Positions 62,112 through 64,000 of a DNA stretch of 64,000 nucleotides are shown piece after piece. Positions within the stretch are counted from its first letter, which is position 1, and each line of letters opens with the position of its first letter. Position numbers and translations under genes: made by a program. A model generated the notes under the pieces. That model saw only the letters and a list, made by a program, of their open reading frames with translations, had not been told where the DNA came from and searched no databases. Source of the DNA: an uncultured Oceanospirillales bacterium (GTDB lineage: Bacteria; Pseudomonadota; Gammaproteobacteria; Xanthomonadales; SZUA-36); assembly GCA_913055655.1 (NCBI GenBank), contig CAJXKA010000002.1, positions 402,178-466,177 of the forward strand, written 5' to 3'.

Positions 62112-62837
62112 ATGCTCCAGCACGACCACGGCCATTCTCCCGAGGAAATTCGGACCCGGCTCGCCGCCGGGCCGGAGGCCAGCTACGTCCAGGAATGGGT
62201 CTATGGCGGCATCGACGGCGTGGTCACCACTTTCGCCATCGTCGCCGGCGTGACCGGCGCCAACTTGTCGCCGTTTATCGTCGTGATCCTGGGCCTGGCC
62301 AACCTGGTCGGCGACGGTTTCTCGATGGCCGCCGGGGCGTTCACCGCCGCGCGCACCAGTCGCGACAATCGTGAGCGGCTGCGCCTGGTGGAGGAAGACC
62401 ACATCGACCGGAATCCAGAAGGTGAGCGCGAGGAAATCCGCCAGATCTTCGCCGCCAAGGGCAACAGCGGCGAGGACCTGGAACAGGTGGTGGCCGGCAT
62501 CACCGCCAATCGCCGAGCCTGGGTCGACATCATGCTACAAGAGGAGTACGCCGCCGGCGATGATGCCAAGACCCCGCTGCGCGTCGGCCTCCACACCTTT
62601 GGTGCCTTCGTACTGTTCGGGGCCATGCCCCTGGCGCCGTTCGTGACCCGGGTACCACAGCCCTTCACCTGGGCGCTCGTGCTCGCCAGCCTTACATTCT
62701 TCGTGATCGGCTCGCTGAAAAGCCGTTGGTCGGTGCATCCCTGGTGGCGCCAGGGCCTACAGACCCTGACGATCGGCCTGGTCGCCGCGGGCATGGCATT
62801 CGCCATCGGTTATGGACTGCGCGGCCTGGCCGGCTGA
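62112..62837 (+). CDS. VIT/CCC1-family transporter
   Basis: A 241-residue membrane protein of the VIT1/CCC1 family, which carries Fe2+ or Mn2+. The first two helices include GGIDGVVTTFAIVAGVTGAN (31-50) and GLANLVGDGFSMAAGAFTAA (62-81), followed by a cytosolic Glu-rich loop (about 90-145: EEDHIDRNPEGEREEI) likely to bind metal, and three C-terminal helices. Length fits the family. Lies 80 bp after ggt; no promoter is clear. Confidence 0.88.
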   Translation: MLQHDHGHSPEEIRTRLAAGPEASYVQEWVYGGIDGVVTTFAIVAGVTGANLSPFIVVILGLANLVGDGFSMAAGAFTAARTSRDNRERLRLVEEDHIDRNPEGEREEIRQIFAAKGNSGEDLEQVVAGITANRRAWVDIMLQEEYAAGDDAKTPLRVGLHTFGAFVLFGAMPLAPFVTRVPQPFTWALVLASLTFFVIGSLKSRWSVHPWWRQGLQTLTIGLVAAGMAFAIGYGLRGLAG

Positions 62838-62865
62838 GACGCCTGTGTCAGTGTTTACGCTCTCC

Positions 62866-62893
62866 GTTCGTTGTAGGAATAGGGACAACGAAC
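62866..62893 (+). promoter_or_regulatory. Inverted repeat upstream of the YadA-head gene
   Basis: GTTCGTTGT (62866-62874) and ACAACGAAC (62885-62893), a perfect 9-bp inverted repeat with a 10-base spacer. It ends where the Shine-Dalgarno AGGAG (62894-62898) begins. It could be an operator, an mRNA stem adjacent to the ribosome site or the end signal of the VIT gene; no T-run supports the last. Confidence 0.5.
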
Positions 62894-62906
62894 AGGAGTT
62901 ATACCG

Positions 62907-64000
62907 ATGCAGTACCGAACCGAACATGTGCTTAAGATAGCCATCTCGGCCGCCATATCAATCATTGCCTGCCCTTCGACGTCGATAGCGGCCAACCTCC
63001 AGGCTTCCAGTGCAAGCCCCATCGTCAGTTTCGACGACACCAGCCAGGCAGATGGTGCGGAATGGTATATCTGGGGCACTGACGAGATTTTCGCCATCCA
63101 GGACGTCAATGCCCAGACGACCATTCTGAATGCCCAGACGGCGACCAGTTCGACTGCCCTTGGATACCTGGCCGTTGCTGCCGGCGCCAACAGCCTGGCA
63201 CTGGGACATGGAGCCGAGGCGGCAACCAGTTCCAGTACTGCGATCGGTCATATTGCCAGTGCCGAAGGCGCCGACAGTCTTGCCGTGGGTTACGGGGCCT
63301 GGGCATTTGGGCAACAGGGCGCGGCATTCGGCAACAATGCATCCGCATTTGGACTCTCCAGCGTTGCCCTGGGAAAAGGGGCCAGTTCTTCTGCGGCATT
63401 TAGCGCGGCCCAGGGGAGCAGTGCACTGGCATCCGGCGATTACGCGGTGGCCACCGGGGCGAATACGATCGCCGAAGGCTACGCGAGCCTGGCCCAGGGC
63501 TCAAGCGCATTGGCGCTCGGTGAACGAAGCCTCGCCATCGGTCCAAACACGGAAGCCGGGGGACAGTGGGGGATCGCGCTGGGTTATAACGCAGAGGTGG
63601 TCGGCGCCAGTGGCGTCGCCTTGGGGTACAACGCCTTTTCGGACCTGGCATCCAGCGTCGCGTTGGGTCATAACGCGGCGGCGCTGCATACCCACAGCGT
63701 GGCGCTGGGTTCGTTTTCCGGTTCTTCGGGCTCGCGTTCCGTTGCGATCGGCTACCTTGCGACCGCGGAATCGCTCCAATCGACTGCCCTGGGCGCGCTG
63801 GCCGTGGCCGACCAACCCGACACGGTTATCCTGGGCGCGATCGCCGGGGTTAATTCGGCGACGGTTTCCGCAAACGTGGGCGTTGGTACGACCGCTCCAC
63901 TGGCGCCGCTGCACGTGGCCCGCGACGACGGCACGGCCGGCATCCTGGTCCAGGAAAATGCGCTGGACCCGGCGGGCCGCACGCTATTCACGCTGGCCAA
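62907..64000 (+). CDS. YadA-head repeat protein (partial, cut by window end)
   Basis: The frame runs open from ATG 62907 (AGGAG 9 bases upstream) to the window edge, 364 codons without stop. Signal peptide: residues 8-31 (VLKIAISAAISIIACPSTSI then AA). Residues about 80-315 consist of tandem roughly 14-residue repeats with small-x-ALG cores (for example SSTALGYLAVAAGANSLALG and GVALGYNAFSDLASSVALGH), typical of the left-handed beta-roll head of trimeric autotransporters such as YadA. From about 315 the pattern changes (NVGVGTTAPLAPLHVARDDG), as in tail-fibre-like or S74-chaperone proteins. The C-terminus, needed to decide between autotransporter and fibre-type protein, is outside the window. 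Confidence 0.78.
   Translation, partial: MQYRTEHVLKIAISAAISIIACPSTSIAANLQASSASPIVSFDDTSQADGAEWYIWGTDEIFAIQDVNAQTTILNAQTATSSTALGYLAVAAGANSLALGHGAEAATSSSTAIGHIASAEGADSLAVGYGAWAFGQQGAAFGNNASAFGLSSVALGKGASSSAAFSAAQGSSALASGDYAVATGANTIAEGYASLAQGSSALALGERSLAIGPNTEAGGQWGIALGYNAEVVGASGVALGYNAFSDLASSVALGHNAAALHTHSVALGSFSGSSGSRSVAIGYLATAESLQSTALGALAVADQPDTVILGAIAGVNSATVSANVGVGTTAPLAPLHVARDDGTAGILVQENALDPAGRTLFTLA

Overview
The window is a GC-rich bacterial chromosome segment, almost certainly from a gammaproteobacterium. The blocks rlmH-maf-rng-yhdP-tldD-darP-pmbA, tpiA-secG-tRNA-Leu and tRNA-fMet-rimP-nusA-infB-rbfA-truB-rpsO-pnp are typical of that class. A complete nuoA-N operon lies between tRNA-Leu(GAG) and tRNA-fMet. 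As I recall, this is the Xanthomonadales/Lysobacterales arrangement, so I suggest a relative of that order (Wenzhouxiangella-like). That is inference from synteny, with no database search. The genes suggest an aerobic heterotroph that secretes peptidases and manages ion gradients.

Layout. 1-9.5 kb: rlmH tail, Maf, RNase G, YhdP, TldD/TldE and DarP. 9.5-11.8 kb: an S9 peptidase cassette whose base composition differs from its surroundings. It is flanked by a direct repeat of the pmbA 3' end and by heptanucleotide arrays, and looks like a minimal integrated island. 11.8-14.6 kb: an OsmC-like protein, an SDR, tpiA, secG and tRNA-Leu. 14.6-29.1 kb: nuoA-N (complex I), tightly overlapped. 29.1-30.0 kb: an orphan sulfotransferase. 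30.0-39.1 kb: initiator tRNA and the transcription/translation/RNA-decay block (rimP to pnp) with clear promoters and terminators. 39.1-43.4 kb: accessory membrane, lipoprotein and secreted proteins, a candidate structured RNA and a SirB2-like protein. 43.4-47.7 kb: an ECF sigma factor coupled to a TPR serine/threonine kinase, and a nucleoside-hydrolase-like exported protein. 47.9-51.8 kb: an M16 peptidase and a MetA-family acyltransferase converging on a second heptamer hairpin. 51.9-59.4 kb: a ten-gene Mrp/Mbh-type cation/proton antiporter operon with three NuoL/M/N-like subunits and no full-length MrpA. 59.4-64 kb: an isochorismatase-like hydrolase, a gamma-glutamyltransferase, a VIT-family transporter and the start of a YadA-head repeat protein cut by the window edge.

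Working together: Nuo generates proton-motive force, and the Mrp-type complex, built from related subunits, can exchange it for Na+ (or K+). The rimP-pnp block forms ribosomes and controls RNA. Periplasmic and secreted hydrolases (S9, M16, GGT) point to peptide use.

Most notable: (i) arrays of a degenerate heptamer GTRAGCA at gene 3' ends. Each unit usually carries TAA or TGA, and because 7 is not a multiple of 3, successive units place stop codons in all three frames. Two arrays are arranged as inverted pairs around a locus-specific inner stem, and one encodes the end of metA. (ii) The att-like duplication of the pmbA 3' end around the peptidase cassette. (iii) A GGA-rich two-hairpin candidate sRNA at about 42.82-42.93 kb. 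(iv) The Mbh-like gene order of the antiporter operon, with an unexplained 90-residue membrane protein inside it.
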